A DNA stretch of 21,577 nt, taken from the NCBI GenBank assembly GCA_027009865.1, contig JALVCR010000282.1, positions 1 through 21,577 on the forward strand. Reading direction: 5' to 3'. Shown piece after piece: positions 7,901 to 15,476 of the stretch. This DNA comes from Campylobacterales bacterium (lineage in GTDB: Bacteria; Campylobacterota; Campylobacteria; Campylobacterales; JAADDG01). Under the pieces are notes generated by a model. That model saw nothing but the letters and a program-made list of their open reading frames with translations, was not told where the DNA came from and ran no database searches. A program made the position numbers and the translations under genes. Each line of letters opens with the position of its first letter. The stretch's first letter is position 1.

Positions 7901-7930
7901 CTTAGTAAAAAATAGTATAAAGGATGTATC

Positions 7931-8296
7931 GTGAAATTGTTAGTTGTAGATGACAGTTCGACAATGAGAAGAATTATAAAAAACACTCTTGCAAGACTTG
8001 GGCACAAAGAGGTAGTTGAAGCAGAAAACGGTGTTGAGGCTTGGAAGCAGTTAGAAGAGAATAAAGATATAGACGTTTTAATAACTGATTGGAATATGCC
8101 TGAAATGAACGGGCTTGAGCTTGTAAAGAAAGTTAGAAGCAAAGATGAATATGAAGATATGCCTATAATAATGGTAACTACGGAAGGAGGAAAAGCCGAG
8201 GTTATTACAGCTTTGAAAGCGGGTGTAAACAACTATATAGTAAAACCCTTTACGCCGCAGGTTTTAAAGGAGAAGCTTGAAGATGTTCTCGGTTAA
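7931..8296 (+). CDS. cheY: Chemotaxis response regulator CheY
   Basis: A 121-residue single receiver domain with no output domain. The acidic pocket is Asp7-Asp8, the phosphoacceptor is Asp53 (ITDWNMPEMNG), the switch Thr is Thr83 (MVTTEG), the rotamer aromatic is Tyr102 and the conserved Lys is Lys105 (VKPFTP). Phosphorylated by CheA, it would bind the flagellar motor switch. The start is GTG with AAAGGA at 7919-7924 six bases upstream. The gene order cheY-prmA-ftsH-(x)-pssA is the same as in H. pylori (HP1067-HP1071) and C. jejuni (Cj1118c-Cj1114c), which supports orthology to the motor-binding CheY. Confidence 0.95.
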   Translation: MKLLVVDDSSTMRRIIKNTLARLGHKEVVEAENGVEAWKQLEENKDIDVLITDWNMPEMNGLELVKKVRSKDEYEDMPIIMVTTEGGKAEVITALKAGVNNYIVKPFTPQVLKEKLEDVLG

Positions 8297-8303
8297 AGGA
8301 TAG

Positions 8304-9119
8304 ATGAAAGAGTATTTTTATGAACTGAAAATCGGATTTGATGAGAAATATAAAGATATTGTATTAGATTTGGTTTTAGCCCTTTTTAACGAGGCTATTG
8401 AAGAGAAAAAAAATGAGATAATTTTAAGAAGCGAAGAGTCTTTGTCAGATATTGAGTGGGCTTTGTTGGAATTTTCCAAAAAGAGCGGCATTGAATTTGC
8501 AATGTCGCTTGAGAAAAAGAAAAACCAAGACTGGATAGAAAAATACAAGCACTCTGTAACTCCCATACAAGTTAAATCCTTTTATATTCACCCTTCATGG
8601 ATTCCTCCAAAAAGTGATGCCATCGACATAATAATAGATCCGGCCTTAGCTTTCGGCTCAGGCCATCATGAAACTACAAGCTCTTCTCTTGAAGCGATAG
8701 AGGATTATGTAAAAAAAGATGATAAGGTTTTGGATGTCGGGTGCGGAAGCGGGATATTGGCAATAGCTGCGGCTAAAAAAGGGGCGTTGGTCGATATTTG
8801 CGATACTGACCCATTAGCCATTGAGAGTGCAAAAAAGAATTTTTCTGTAAATAAGGTATCTTTTAACAAAGCTTGGATAGGTTCGGTAAATAAGGCTAAA
8901 GAAGAGTATTATGATGTGGTGATAGCAAATATTATTGCCGATATTTTGATTATGCTCTCAAAAGATTTGAAAAGGGCTTTAAAGAGCGGAGGATATTTGA
9001 TACTTTCTGGAATACTTGAGAGATATGAGCAAAGTGTAATAAAAAGTTTTGATAATTTTGATACAATTGCGAGAATAAAAAAGAACGAATGGATAACTTT
9101 CGTTCTAAAAAAAGTTTAA
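8304..9119 (+). CDS. prmA: Ribosomal protein L11 methyltransferase
   Basis: A 271-residue class I SAM-dependent methyltransferase that trimethylates ribosomal protein L11. The N-terminal substrate-recognition region ends at DWIEKYKHSVTPI (76-88). The PrmA-specific IDPALAFGSGHHETT (111-125) precedes SAM motif I, LDVGCGSGIL (143-152). CDTDPLAI (166-173) follows as the ribose-binding acidic region, and the catalytic-loop motif IANIIADIL is at 207-215. The ATG has AAAGGAT overlapping the end of cheY. It is compact in an operon with cheY (7-base gap) and ftsH (10-base gap). Confidence 0.94.
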   Translation: MKEYFYELKIGFDEKYKDIVLDLVLALFNEAIEEKKNEIILRSEESLSDIEWALLEFSKKSGIEFAMSLEKKKNQDWIEKYKHSVTPIQVKSFYIHPSWIPPKSDAIDIIIDPALAFGSGHHETTSSSLEAIEDYVKKDDKVLDVGCGSGILAIAAAKKGALVDICDTDPLAIESAKKNFSVNKVSFNKAWIGSVNKAKEEYYDVVIANIIADILIMLSKDLKRALKSGGYLILSGILERYEQSVIKSFDNFDTIARIKKNEWITFVLKKV

Positions 9120-9129
9120 AAGGTAGTCG

Positions 9130-11142
9130 ATGGCTAAAAGAAGAAACAATAAAAATAAGAAAAATAATAATTTTTTTAATGACAATCCGCTTTTAGTGTT
9201 TGCAATTTTTTCGATTATTATCATTTTGATTTTTAAATCGGTTTTAGGACCGCAGGCTGGAAGCGGACTTTCTCAAGGCGGTTCATCTATGAGTTCTGGG
9301 ATGATAACCTCTACAAAAGAGATAAGCTATTCCCAGTTAAAAGAGCTTATAAAAGATAATAAAGTAAATTATGTTGCTATAGGGCAGACAACTATTAAGG
9401 CCGTAAGCAATCAAAATGGCGCTAAAATTATTTATATCGCAAAGAAGGTAAACGGAGATACTACCCTAATTCCTCTTTTGGAGCAAAAACATATTCCTTA
9501 TGGCGGATATAGTGAGAGCAACTGGCTAACGGAGATATTTTTTTCATGGGTTCTTCCTATATTTATATTTTTTGCTATCTGGATGTTTTTGGCAAATAGA
9601 ATGCAAAAAAATATGGGCGGCGGAATTTTGGGAATGGGAAGCAGCAGAAAGCTTGTAAATTCCGAAAAGCCCAAAGTTAAATTTGACGATGTAGCCGGAG
9701 TTGAGGAGGCAAAAGAGGAGGTAAAAGAGATAGTCGATTTTCTAAAACATCCAGAGAGATATATAAGGCTTGGGGCTAAAATTCCAAAAGGAGTTTTGCT
9801 TGTAGGACCTCCCGGAACCGGTAAAACTCTTTTGGCAAAAGCGGTTGCCGGAGAAGCGGACGTTCCGTTTTTTTCCGTTAGCGGTTCAAGTTTTATAGAG
9901 ATGTTTGTGGGAGTTGGAGCCGCAAGAGTTAGAGATCTGTTTGAGCAGGCAAAAAAAGAGGCTCCTTCCATAATTTTTATAGACGAGATAGACGCTATAG
10001 GAAAAAGCAGAGCCGCAGCCGGTTCGATAGGCGGCAATGATGAGAGAGAGCAGACTCTAAATCAGCTTCTTGCCGAGATGGACGGATTTAGCTCCGATAA
10101 ATCTCCGGTTATTGTATTAGCCGCCACAAACAGACCGGAAGTTTTGGATCCAGCTTTGCTTAGACCGGGAAGATTTGATAGACAGGTTCTTGTTGACAAG
10201 CCAGATTTCAAGGGAAGAGTGGCTATTTTAAAAGTGCATATCAAAGATATAAAGATAGCAGATGATGTGGATTTAGAAGAGATTGCAAGATTAACGGCGG
10301 GACTTGCCGGAGCCGATCTTGCCAATATTATAAACGAGGCTGCTTTGCTTGCCGGAAGACAAAATAAAGACAGAGTCCATCAAGCCGATTTGATAGAGGC
10401 TGTGGAGAGAGCTATTGCGGGACTTGAGAAGAAGAGCAGAAGAATAAATCCAAAAGAGAAAAAAATCGTAGCTTATCATGAGAGCGGGCACGCTTTGGTT
10501 GCCGAAGTTACCAAAGGAGCAAGGAAAGTTTCAAAAGTCTCTATCATTCCAAGAGGGCTTGCAGCGCTTGGATATACTCTAAATACTCCAGAAGAGAATA
10601 AATATCTTATGCAAAAGCATGAGCTTGTAGCGGAAATTGACGTGCTTCTTGGAGGAAGAGCGGCAGAAGAGATTTTTATAGGAGAAATCTCCACCGGAGC
10701 TTATAACGACTTGGAGAGAGCTACAGATATTGTAAGAAATATGGTAAGCATGTATGGAATGAGCGAAGTTGCTGGGCTTATGGTGCTTGAAAAGCAGCAA
10801 AATCTCTTTCTTCCTGGAGGCACTACAAAAGAGTATAGCGAAAAGATGGCCGAGGAGATGGATGAGTATATAAAAAGTTTCCTTGACCAAAGATATGAGC
10901 ATGTAAAATCCCTTTTGAAAGATTATAAAGGCGCTATTGAGAGAATAGTTGAGTGTCTTTTTAAAGAGGAGACGATAGAGGGCAAAAAGGTTGTAGAGAT
11001 TATAAAAAATTATGAAGAAGAGATGGGAATGGAGAGCCGCATTGTAGAGCATGAGGCGGAAAACAGCGATATTGAAGAGAGTAAAAAAAGCGTAAAGTCT
11101 CAAGAGAGTGAGAAAAAGCAAGAAAAAGATGAGCAAAGATAA
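9130..11142 (+). CDS. ftsH: ATP-dependent zinc metalloprotease FtsH
   Basis: A 670-residue membrane-anchored AAA+ protease that degrades misfolded and regulatory membrane proteins. The order is an Asn/Lys-rich cytoplasmic N-terminus, TM1 (about 20-37), a periplasmic domain, TM2 (about 135-155), then the AAA+ module. That module has Walker A GPPGTGKT (226-233), Walker B IIFIDEID (281-288), the pore motif around FVG (259-261) and the second region of homology ATNRPEVLDPALLRPGRFDRQ (332-352; Arg345 and Arg348 as fingers). The protease domain has the zinc motif HESGH (450-454) and the third ligand, probably Asp527 in YNDLERATD. The C-terminal 40 residues are highly charged. The end overlaps pssA by 14 bases. 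Confidence 0.97.
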   Translation: MAKRRNNKNKKNNNFFNDNPLLVFAIFSIIIILIFKSVLGPQAGSGLSQGGSSMSSGMITSTKEISYSQLKELIKDNKVNYVAIGQTTIKAVSNQNGAKIIYIAKKVNGDTTLIPLLEQKHIPYGGYSESNWLTEIFFSWVLPIFIFFAIWMFLANRMQKNMGGGILGMGSSRKLVNSEKPKVKFDDVAGVEEAKEEVKEIVDFLKHPERYIRLGAKIPKGVLLVGPPGTGKTLLAKAVAGEADVPFFSVSGSSFIEMFVGVGAARVRDLFEQAKKEAPSIIFIDEIDAIGKSRAAAGSIGGNDEREQTLNQLLAEMDGFSSDKSPVIVLAATNRPEVLDPALLRPGRFDRQVLVDKPDFKGRVAILKVHIKDIKIADDVDLEEIARLTAGLAGADLANIINEAALLAGRQNKDRVHQADLIEAVERAIAGLEKKSRRINPKEKKIVAYHESGHALVAEVTKGARKVSKVSIIPRGLAALGYTLNTPEENKYLMQKHELVAEIDVLLGGRAAEEIFIGEISTGAYNDLERATDIVRNMVSMYGMSEVAGLMVLEKQQNLFLPGGTTKEYSEKMAEEMDEYIKSFLDQRYEHVKSLLKDYKGAIERIVECLFKEETIEGKKVVEIIKNYEEEMGMESRIVEHEAENSDIEESKKSVKSQESEKKQEKDEQR

Positions 11143-11848
11143 CCGTCTTCATCTAATTTATCTACTTCCAAATATTTTTACTGCCGGAAGTATTTTTGTC
11201 GGAGTTATCTCCATTATAAATTCGGCTGCTGGAAATTTTCATAAAGCGGCCGGGTTTATATTTTTGGCTTTGATTTTTGACGGGCTGGATGGAAGGATTG
11301 CAAGATTTACCAAAACTACAAGCAAATTTGGAGGAGAATTTGACTCTTTGGCCGATATTGTCTCTTTTGGCGTGGCTCCTTCGATGTTTTTTTATTTCTC
11401 TTTTGGAGAAGCGTATGGGAAATTTGGCTCTTTAGCTGCTGCTATGTATGTGGTTTTTGGGGCGATAAGGCTTGCAAGATTTAATGTAACCTCAGCAAAC
11501 ATAGAGCCTTCCGTATTTATCGGGCTTCCTATTCCAACAGCTGCCATCTTTAGCGTCTCTTGGGTTTTAGTAGCTCTTCAAATAGGAAGTTCTTTTTTTA
11601 ATTTTTTAGTTTTAATAAACATATTTATAATTTCTCTTTTAATGGTAAGCAATATCAGGTATCCTAGTTTTAAAAAGATAGATTTCAAAAAAACAAATGT
11701 AAGAAAAGTTTTGATACTTATGATTTTGATATTTTCTCTAATCTATCTAAATCCCGCTATCGCTTTATTTACCGCTTCCACTTTTTATGTTTTATACGGA
11801 GTGATCAGGGGATTTTATCATTTTGTTTTAAAAAAGAGAGGTAAATAA
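11129..11848 (+). CDS. pssA: CDP-diacylglycerol-serine O-phosphatidyltransferase
   Basis: A 239-residue integral membrane enzyme that makes phosphatidylserine, the precursor of phosphatidylethanolamine. The CDP-alcohol phosphatidyltransferase signature D-x2-D-G-x2-A-R-x8-G-x3-D-x3-D is perfect (Asp51, Asp54, Ala58-Arg59, Gly68, Asp72, Asp76). About six to eight hydrophobic segments follow. The reading frame extends upstream to a GTG at 11108 deep inside ftsH. The ATG at 11129 is preferred because it gives a 14-base overlap and an N-terminus (MSKDNRLHLIYLLPN) typical of bacterial PssA. It is the last gene of the cheY-prmA-ftsH-pssA run; leuA has its own promoter behind it. Confidence 0.93.
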   Translation: MSKDNRLHLIYLLPNIFTAGSIFVGVISIINSAAGNFHKAAGFIFLALIFDGLDGRIARFTKTTSKFGGEFDSLADIVSFGVAPSMFFYFSFGEAYGKFGSLAAAMYVVFGAIRLARFNVTSANIEPSVFIGLPIPTAAIFSVSWVLVALQIGSSFFNFLVLINIFIISLLMVSNIRYPSFKKIDFKKTNVRKVLILMILIFSLIYLNPAIALFTASTFYVLYGVIRGFYHFVLKKRGK

Positions 11849-11861
11849 TAATTTTTTATTG

Positions 11862-11867
11862 TATAAT
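11862..11867 (+). promoter_or_regulatory. Consensus -10 box of the leu leader transcript
   Basis: A perfect TATAAT 14 bases after the pssA stop. Transcription would begin near 11874, a few bases before the strong Shine-Dalgarno of the leader ORF (11886-11891). No clear -35 is seen. It separates leuA from the pssA operon. Confidence 0.6.
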
Positions 11868-11896
11868 AGCTTTTGATTAAAAAGAAAGGAGAGACG

Positions 11897-11995
11897 ATGA
11901 GAAAGCGTAATGAATTTGAAGACGCTATATTTAAATCTTTGAAATTTTTGCCTAAAATAGAAATAAAAAACTCTCTCCTGCTGCTCTCACTTTAA
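11897..11995 (+). CDS. Leucine-rich leader peptide upstream of leuA
   Basis: A 32-codon ORF starting at the ATG at 11897, with a strong AAGGAG (11886-11891) five bases upstream and a TAA at 11993-11995. The C-terminus reads NSLLLLSL. The Leu codons at 11975-11986 are CTC CTG CTG CTC, then TCA and CTT before the stop. In the adjacent leuA I count one CTC and no CTG among about 36 Leu codons, so the run uses codons that are rare here. The peptide's N-terminus is basic and matches no family I know. Position, a promoter just ahead of it, strong translation signals and a terminal Leu run immediately before a leucine-biosynthesis gene are the classic marks of a regulatory leader peptide (compare enteric leuL, which also has four consecutive Leu codons). 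I infer that ribosome stalling on these codons during leucine shortage raises leuA expression. Confidence 0.78.
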   Translation: MRKRNEFEDAIFKSLKFLPKIEIKNSLLLLSL

Positions 11996-12002
11996 TTCCT
12001 CA

Positions 12003-12058
12003 TTTTTTATCAATCAATTTAACTCATTTTTGATGAAAAACTTTATAAAATCAATAAA
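12003..12058 (+). promoter_or_regulatory. Alternative hairpins between leader peptide and leuA
   Basis: Arm 12003-12013 pairs with 12030-12040 over 11 positions (one G-U), leaving a 16-base loop. Alternatively 12027-12034 pairs with 12050-12058 with one bulged base. The two structures share 12030-12034, so they cannot coexist. The second ends about nine bases before the leuA Shine-Dalgarno (12067-12070). Neither is followed by a U-tract, so control of translation start is more likely than transcription termination. Both are AU-rich and could be fortuitous. Confidence 0.4.
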
Positions 12059-12078
12059 AATTAATTAAGGATATGGAT

Positions 12079-13632
12079 ATGTCAAAAGATATAATAAGAA
12101 TTTTTGATACTACTTTAAGAGACGGAGAGCAAAGCCCCGGAGCTTCCATGAATGTGGAAGAGAAGGTTCAGATAGCTTTGCAGTTGCAAAAATTGGGAGT
12201 GGATATTATAGAAGCGGGATTTGCCGCAGCAAGCAGAGGAGATTTTGAAGCTATAGAGAGAATTAGCGAAGTTGTGGATAAAAGCGTGGTATGCTCTTTG
12301 GCAAGGGCTTTGGAGAAGGATATCACAGCAGCCGGAGAAGCTATAAAGAGGGCTAAATATAGAAGAATTCATACCTTTATAGCCACAAGTCCCATTCATA
12401 TGAAATATAAATTGAGAATGACACCCGATGAGGTTGTAAAAAAGGCTATAGAAGCGGTAAAGTATGCAAAAACTTTCACCGATGATGTTGAATTTTCCTG
12501 CGAAGATGCCGGAAGAAGCGATATGGGCTTTTTAAAAGAGATTTTAGACGAAGTGATTAAAGCCGGGGCTACCACTTTAAATATTCCAGATACTGTTGGA
12601 TACAGATTTCCTCAAGAGATGGAGGCTATGATAAGAGAGCTTAAAGATTTTGTAAAAGATAGAGCCATTTTGTCAGTTCACTGTCATAACGATTTGGGAT
12701 TGGCTGTAGCAAATTCGTTAGCAAGCGTTTTAGCCGGAGCAAGACAGATTGAGTGCACGATAAACGGTCTTGGAGAGAGGGCAGGAAATGCTGCTTTGGA
12801 AGAGGTGGTAATGGCTATAAAGGTAAGAAAAGATATCTTTAAAAATATAGATACAAACATAAATACAAAAGAGATTTATCCAACAAGCAAGCTTGTCTCC
12901 AACATAACCGGAATCATTCCTCAGCCAAATAAAGCGATAGTTGGCAAAAACGCTTTTGCTCACGAGAGCGGAATTCATCAAGACGGCGTTTTAAAACATC
13001 AGGAAACTTACGAGATAATGAGAGCCGAAGATATAGGTCTTGATCAAAACGCCATAGTTTTAGGAAAACATTCCGGAAGGCATGCTTTTAAAAAGAAGAT
13101 AGAGGATTTGGGATATACTTTAAGCGATGAGGAGATAGATGAGGCGTTTGTTAGATTCAAAGAGCTTGCCGATAAGAAAAAAGAGATATTTGACGATGAT
13201 ATAAGAGCATTGATTGCGGATGAGATAGTAAAAATTCCTCAAGTTTACGAATTGGTTAGGCTTCAGCTTAGCGACTGCACGGGAGGAGTTCCAAGCGCTG
13301 CTGTAACCATAAGATATGAAGGAGAGGAGATAACAGATGCGGCCATAGGCGATGGAACAATTGATGCTATTTTTAAAACGATAGACAGAATAAGTAAGAT
13401 AAAAGGGCTTTTGAAAGATTATAGAGTAAACGCTGTAACTCAAGGTAAAGACGCTCTTGCGAAAGTTGTTGTAAAAGTAGTTTTTGAAGAGGAAAAACCG
13501 GCCGTAATCGGCCATGGACTTAGCATAGATACTATGCTTGCAAGCGCGAGGGCTTATATAGCCGCTTTAAACAGTTATCTCTCAATGAAAGAGGGAATGA
13601 GTAAAATCAATCCTCAAAGAGATACAATTTAA
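12079..13632 (+). CDS. leuA: 2-isopropylmalate synthase
   Basis: A 517-residue enzyme that condenses acetyl-CoA with 2-ketoisovalerate, the first committed step of leucine biosynthesis. The catalytic TIM barrel shows LRDGEQSPGAS (13-23; metal ligand Asp15), HCHNDLGLA (201-209; metal ligands His201 and His203) and GLGERAGNAALEE (230-242, Asn237). FAHESGIHQDGV (293-304) marks the linker subdomain. Residues from about 385 to 505 form the LeuA dimer regulatory domain, which binds leucine for feedback inhibition. The frame also has an ATG at 12073, but AAGG at 12067-12070 is only 2 bases from it and 8 from the ATG at 12079, so the latter is chosen. It is preceded by a leucine leader peptide and followed by a coupling stem into an acyl-CoA ligase gene. 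It is full length, so it is long-form LeuA. Confidence 0.95.
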   Translation: MSKDIIRIFDTTLRDGEQSPGASMNVEEKVQIALQLQKLGVDIIEAGFAAASRGDFEAIERISEVVDKSVVCSLARALEKDITAAGEAIKRAKYRRIHTFIATSPIHMKYKLRMTPDEVVKKAIEAVKYAKTFTDDVEFSCEDAGRSDMGFLKEILDEVIKAGATTLNIPDTVGYRFPQEMEAMIRELKDFVKDRAILSVHCHNDLGLAVANSLASVLAGARQIECTINGLGERAGNAALEEVVMAIKVRKDIFKNIDTNINTKEIYPTSKLVSNITGIIPQPNKAIVGKNAFAHESGIHQDGVLKHQETYEIMRAEDIGLDQNAIVLGKHSGRHAFKKKIEDLGYTLSDEEIDEAFVRFKELADKKKEIFDDDIRALIADEIVKIPQVYELVRLQLSDCTGGVPSAAVTIRYEGEEITDAAIGDGTIDAIFKTIDRISKIKGLLKDYRVNAVTQGKDALAKVVVKVVFEEEKPAVIGHGLSIDTMLASARAYIAALNSYLSMKEGMSKINPQRDTI

Positions 13633-13636
13633 ATTT

Positions 13637-13705
13637 TAGGCCTCCTCTCAAAAATCGTTAAGTTGATTTTCAATAGAATTAAGAAAAATGGAGAGAGGCG
13701 GCCTA
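13637..13705 (+). promoter_or_regulatory. Long stem sequestering the ligase ribosome binding site
   Basis: Bases 13637-13649 pair with 13693-13705 over 13 positions with one T-C mismatch (core AGGCC/GGCCT and CCTCTC/GAGAGG). The 3' arm contains the GAGAGG Shine-Dalgarno, and its last base is the A of the ligase ATG. An inner hairpin, AAAATC (13651-13656) with GATTTT (13665-13670), shortens the loop. The 5' arm begins 4 bases after the leuA stop codon, so a ribosome finishing leuA would cover it. The stem is too far from a U-tract to look like an intrinsic terminator. Confidence 0.6.
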
Positions 13706-15258
13706 TGTTTGATTATAAATATAATAATTTCTATGAAGTTTTAACAAAACATGCTATAGAGTCTCCAAGCCAAACGGCCTATTTTATAGACAATAAAAAA
13801 ATCGACTTTTACAGACTTAAAATGAAAGTCGATACTTTTGCAAGATTTTTGGAGTTTGTTGGAGTAAAAAAAGGGGACAAAGTAGCTTTGGTAGTGGCTA
13901 ACTCTTTGGAGTTTGTAATAGCCCTGCTTGCTTCCACAAAGCTCGGAGCTGTGGCGGTTCCTATAAATACTTTTTTAAAAGAGGATGAGATAGCTTATAT
14001 TTTAAATGATTGTGAGGCTAAAATTTTAGTCTCTTCCTCAAAATTTGCTAAAAATACGCAAAATCTAATAGAAAAGAGTAAGATTGAAAAGATTATATGG
14101 GAAGGGGAGAGAATCTCTCTTGATGAGAATAATATCTCTTTTAAAGAGATTTTATCCAATTTGGAATCTCACGAAATAATCCACCATAAACCAAAAATAG
14201 ATGATTTGGCTTTAATTATCTATACATCCGGAACTACCGGAAAACCAAAAGGGGCTATGATTAGCTATAAAAATATTTTTGCAAATATTTATGGAATAAG
14301 CAAACTTATGAAGATTACTCCAAAAGATAGATTCATTGTATATTTGCCAATGTTTCACTCTTTTACTTTAACGGTTACTGTTTTGATGCCGCTTTTTTTT
14401 GGAAGCGGAGTTGTGATAATAAGATCCATTATGCCTTTTTCCAACATTATAAAACAGACTCTCTTAAAAAGAGTTACCATTTTTACCGGAGTTCCCGATG
14501 TCTATAACGCTCTTAGCAAAGCCAAGCTTCCTTGGTATTTTCATTTTTTCAATAAAGTGAAATTCTATGTTAGCGGAGCTGCTGCTTTATCAGAAGATAC
14601 TTTAAAGAGATTTAAAAAAAGATTTAAAAAAGGCAAACTTCTTGAAGGGTATGGTCTTAGCGAAGCGTCTCCTGTAGTTTCTGTAAATCTTCCCCATAAA
14701 CAAAAGCCTCTCTCAGTTGGCCCCGCAATTCCCGGAGTTGAAGTTAAAATAGTTGATGAAGATATGGTTGAACTTCCAAGAGGAGAAGTTGGAGAGATTA
14801 TCGTAAAGGGCGATAACGTTATGATGGGGTATCTAAACAGACCGGAGGCTACGAGTGAGACTATTATAAACGGATGGCTTAAAACTGGGGATTTAGGAAA
14901 GATGGATGAAGAAGGGTTTATTTATATAGTTGATAGAAAGAAAGATTTGATTATCTCAAAAGGAATTAATATCTATCCAAGAGAGATAGAGGAGGTTTTA
15001 ATAAATTATCCTTCCATAAAAAATGCTGCAGTAATTGGAGTAAAAGATGAAAAGGGAGTGGAAGTTCCGGTAGCCTATTTGGAATTAGAGGAGGGTGAGA
15101 GCATAGATGAGTTGAAAGTTAGAAAATATTTAAAGGAAAATCTCGCCAATTTTAAAATTCCAAAAAGTATTTATGTAGTAGAAGAGCTTCCAAAAAATGC
15201 TACGGGAAAAGTTTTAAAAAGAGTTTTAAGAGAGATGATTAAAAAAGAGAAAAGCTAA
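13705..15258 (+). CDS. AMP-forming acyl-CoA ligase (FadD-like)
   Basis: A 517-residue member of the adenylate-forming superfamily. It activates a carboxylic acid to an acyl-AMP and then a CoA thioester; a medium- or long-chain fatty acid is the likely substrate, but this is not certain. Motifs are the P-loop YTSGTTGKPKG (173-183), GYGLSEASP (315-323), TGDLG (394-398, Asp396), DRKKDLIISKGINIYPREIE (410-429, hinge region) and the catalytic Lys502 in PKNATGK. There is no signal or membrane segment. The frame extends to a TTG at 13663. The ATG at 13705 is chosen because GAGAGG at 13693-13698 lies six bases upstream and the N-terminus then aligns with family members. It sits behind leuA without an obvious terminator and is probably co-transcribed. 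Confidence 0.87.
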   Translation: MFDYKYNNFYEVLTKHAIESPSQTAYFIDNKKIDFYRLKMKVDTFARFLEFVGVKKGDKVALVVANSLEFVIALLASTKLGAVAVPINTFLKEDEIAYILNDCEAKILVSSSKFAKNTQNLIEKSKIEKIIWEGERISLDENNISFKEILSNLESHEIIHHKPKIDDLALIIYTSGTTGKPKGAMISYKNIFANIYGISKLMKITPKDRFIVYLPMFHSFTLTVTVLMPLFFGSGVVIIRSIMPFSNIIKQTLLKRVTIFTGVPDVYNALSKAKLPWYFHFFNKVKFYVSGAAALSEDTLKRFKKRFKKGKLLEGYGLSEASPVVSVNLPHKQKPLSVGPAIPGVEVKIVDEDMVELPRGEVGEIIVKGDNVMMGYLNRPEATSETIINGWLKTGDLGKMDEEGFIYIVDRKKDLIISKGINIYPREIEEVLINYPSIKNAAVIGVKDEKGVEVPVAYLELEEGESIDELKVRKYLKENLANFKIPKSIYVVEELPKNATGKVLKRVLREMIKKEKS

Positions 15259-15269
15259 TTTTCTCTTTT
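15243..15269. terminator. Bidirectional terminator, ligase / small acidic gene
   Basis: A perfect inverted repeat of 11 bp (AAAAGAGAAAA at 15243-15253 and TTTTCTCTTTT at 15259-15269) with a 5-base loop. It contains the ligase stop codon and reaches into the stop of the convergent gene. The T-rich arm provides a U-tract in either direction. The stem is A/T-rich, so efficiency may be modest. Confidence 0.55.
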
Positions 15270-15456
15270 AATCTGAAAACTTTTTTAGTATTTTTTGAAA
15301 AAGTTTCTCGTAAAAAGCGTCATTTTTTTTATCTTTAGAACTCTCCCATAACTCTTTTAGCGGCAGATCTTCAGGAGACGGAAAATCTCCAAAATCTTTT
15401 TCTTCTTGTTTGAAATTTTCTTTTTCTATTTTGCTTATATTTTTAATATATTCCAT
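15268..15456 (-). CDS. Small acidic hypothetical protein
   Basis: A 62-residue charged, soluble protein rich in Lys, Glu and Asp (for example KQEEKDFGDFPSPEDLPL at 16-33), followed by an amphipathic, helix-like C-terminus (NDAFYEKLFQKILKKFSD). I do not recognise a family and see no signal peptide, membrane segment or metal motif. It is probably a real gene: AAGGA at 15467-15463 lies six bases before the ATG, an extended -10 element lies 21 bases further upstream, and a shared terminator closes it. Pro-rich acidic linkers of this type are often protein-interaction segments, but that is only a guess. Confidence 0.62.
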   Translation of the reverse strand: MEYIKNISKIEKENFKQEEKDFGDFPSPEDLPLKELWESSKDKKNDAFYEKLFQKILKKFSD

Positions 15457-15476
15457 TTTCTATCCTTTTTTTTAAA

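Noticed and set aside
9498..10037. A 179-codon open frame on the minus strand
   Set aside because: It is the antisense shadow of the FtsH AAA+ domain (Walker A and B); the composition is unnatural and no homology is recognisable.
10579..11136. A 185-codon open frame on the minus strand
   Set aside because: It lies fully antisense to the ftsH 3' end, whose protease-domain residues are intact. The translation is a Leu/Phe-rich low-complexity product typical of the complement of charged coding sequence, with no ribosome binding site.
11849..11896. T-box or other leucine riboswitch before leuA
   Set aside because: The region from the likely transcript start to the leader ORF is only about 20 bases, and no T-box sequence or specifier loop is present.
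13120..13515. A 131-codon open frame on the minus strand
   Set aside because: It is antisense to the LeuA regulatory domain, with no start signal.
13637..13705. Intrinsic terminator behind leuA
   Set aside because: The stem has a 43-base loop and no following U-run, and it includes the ligase ribosome binding site and start. RBS sequestration explains it better.
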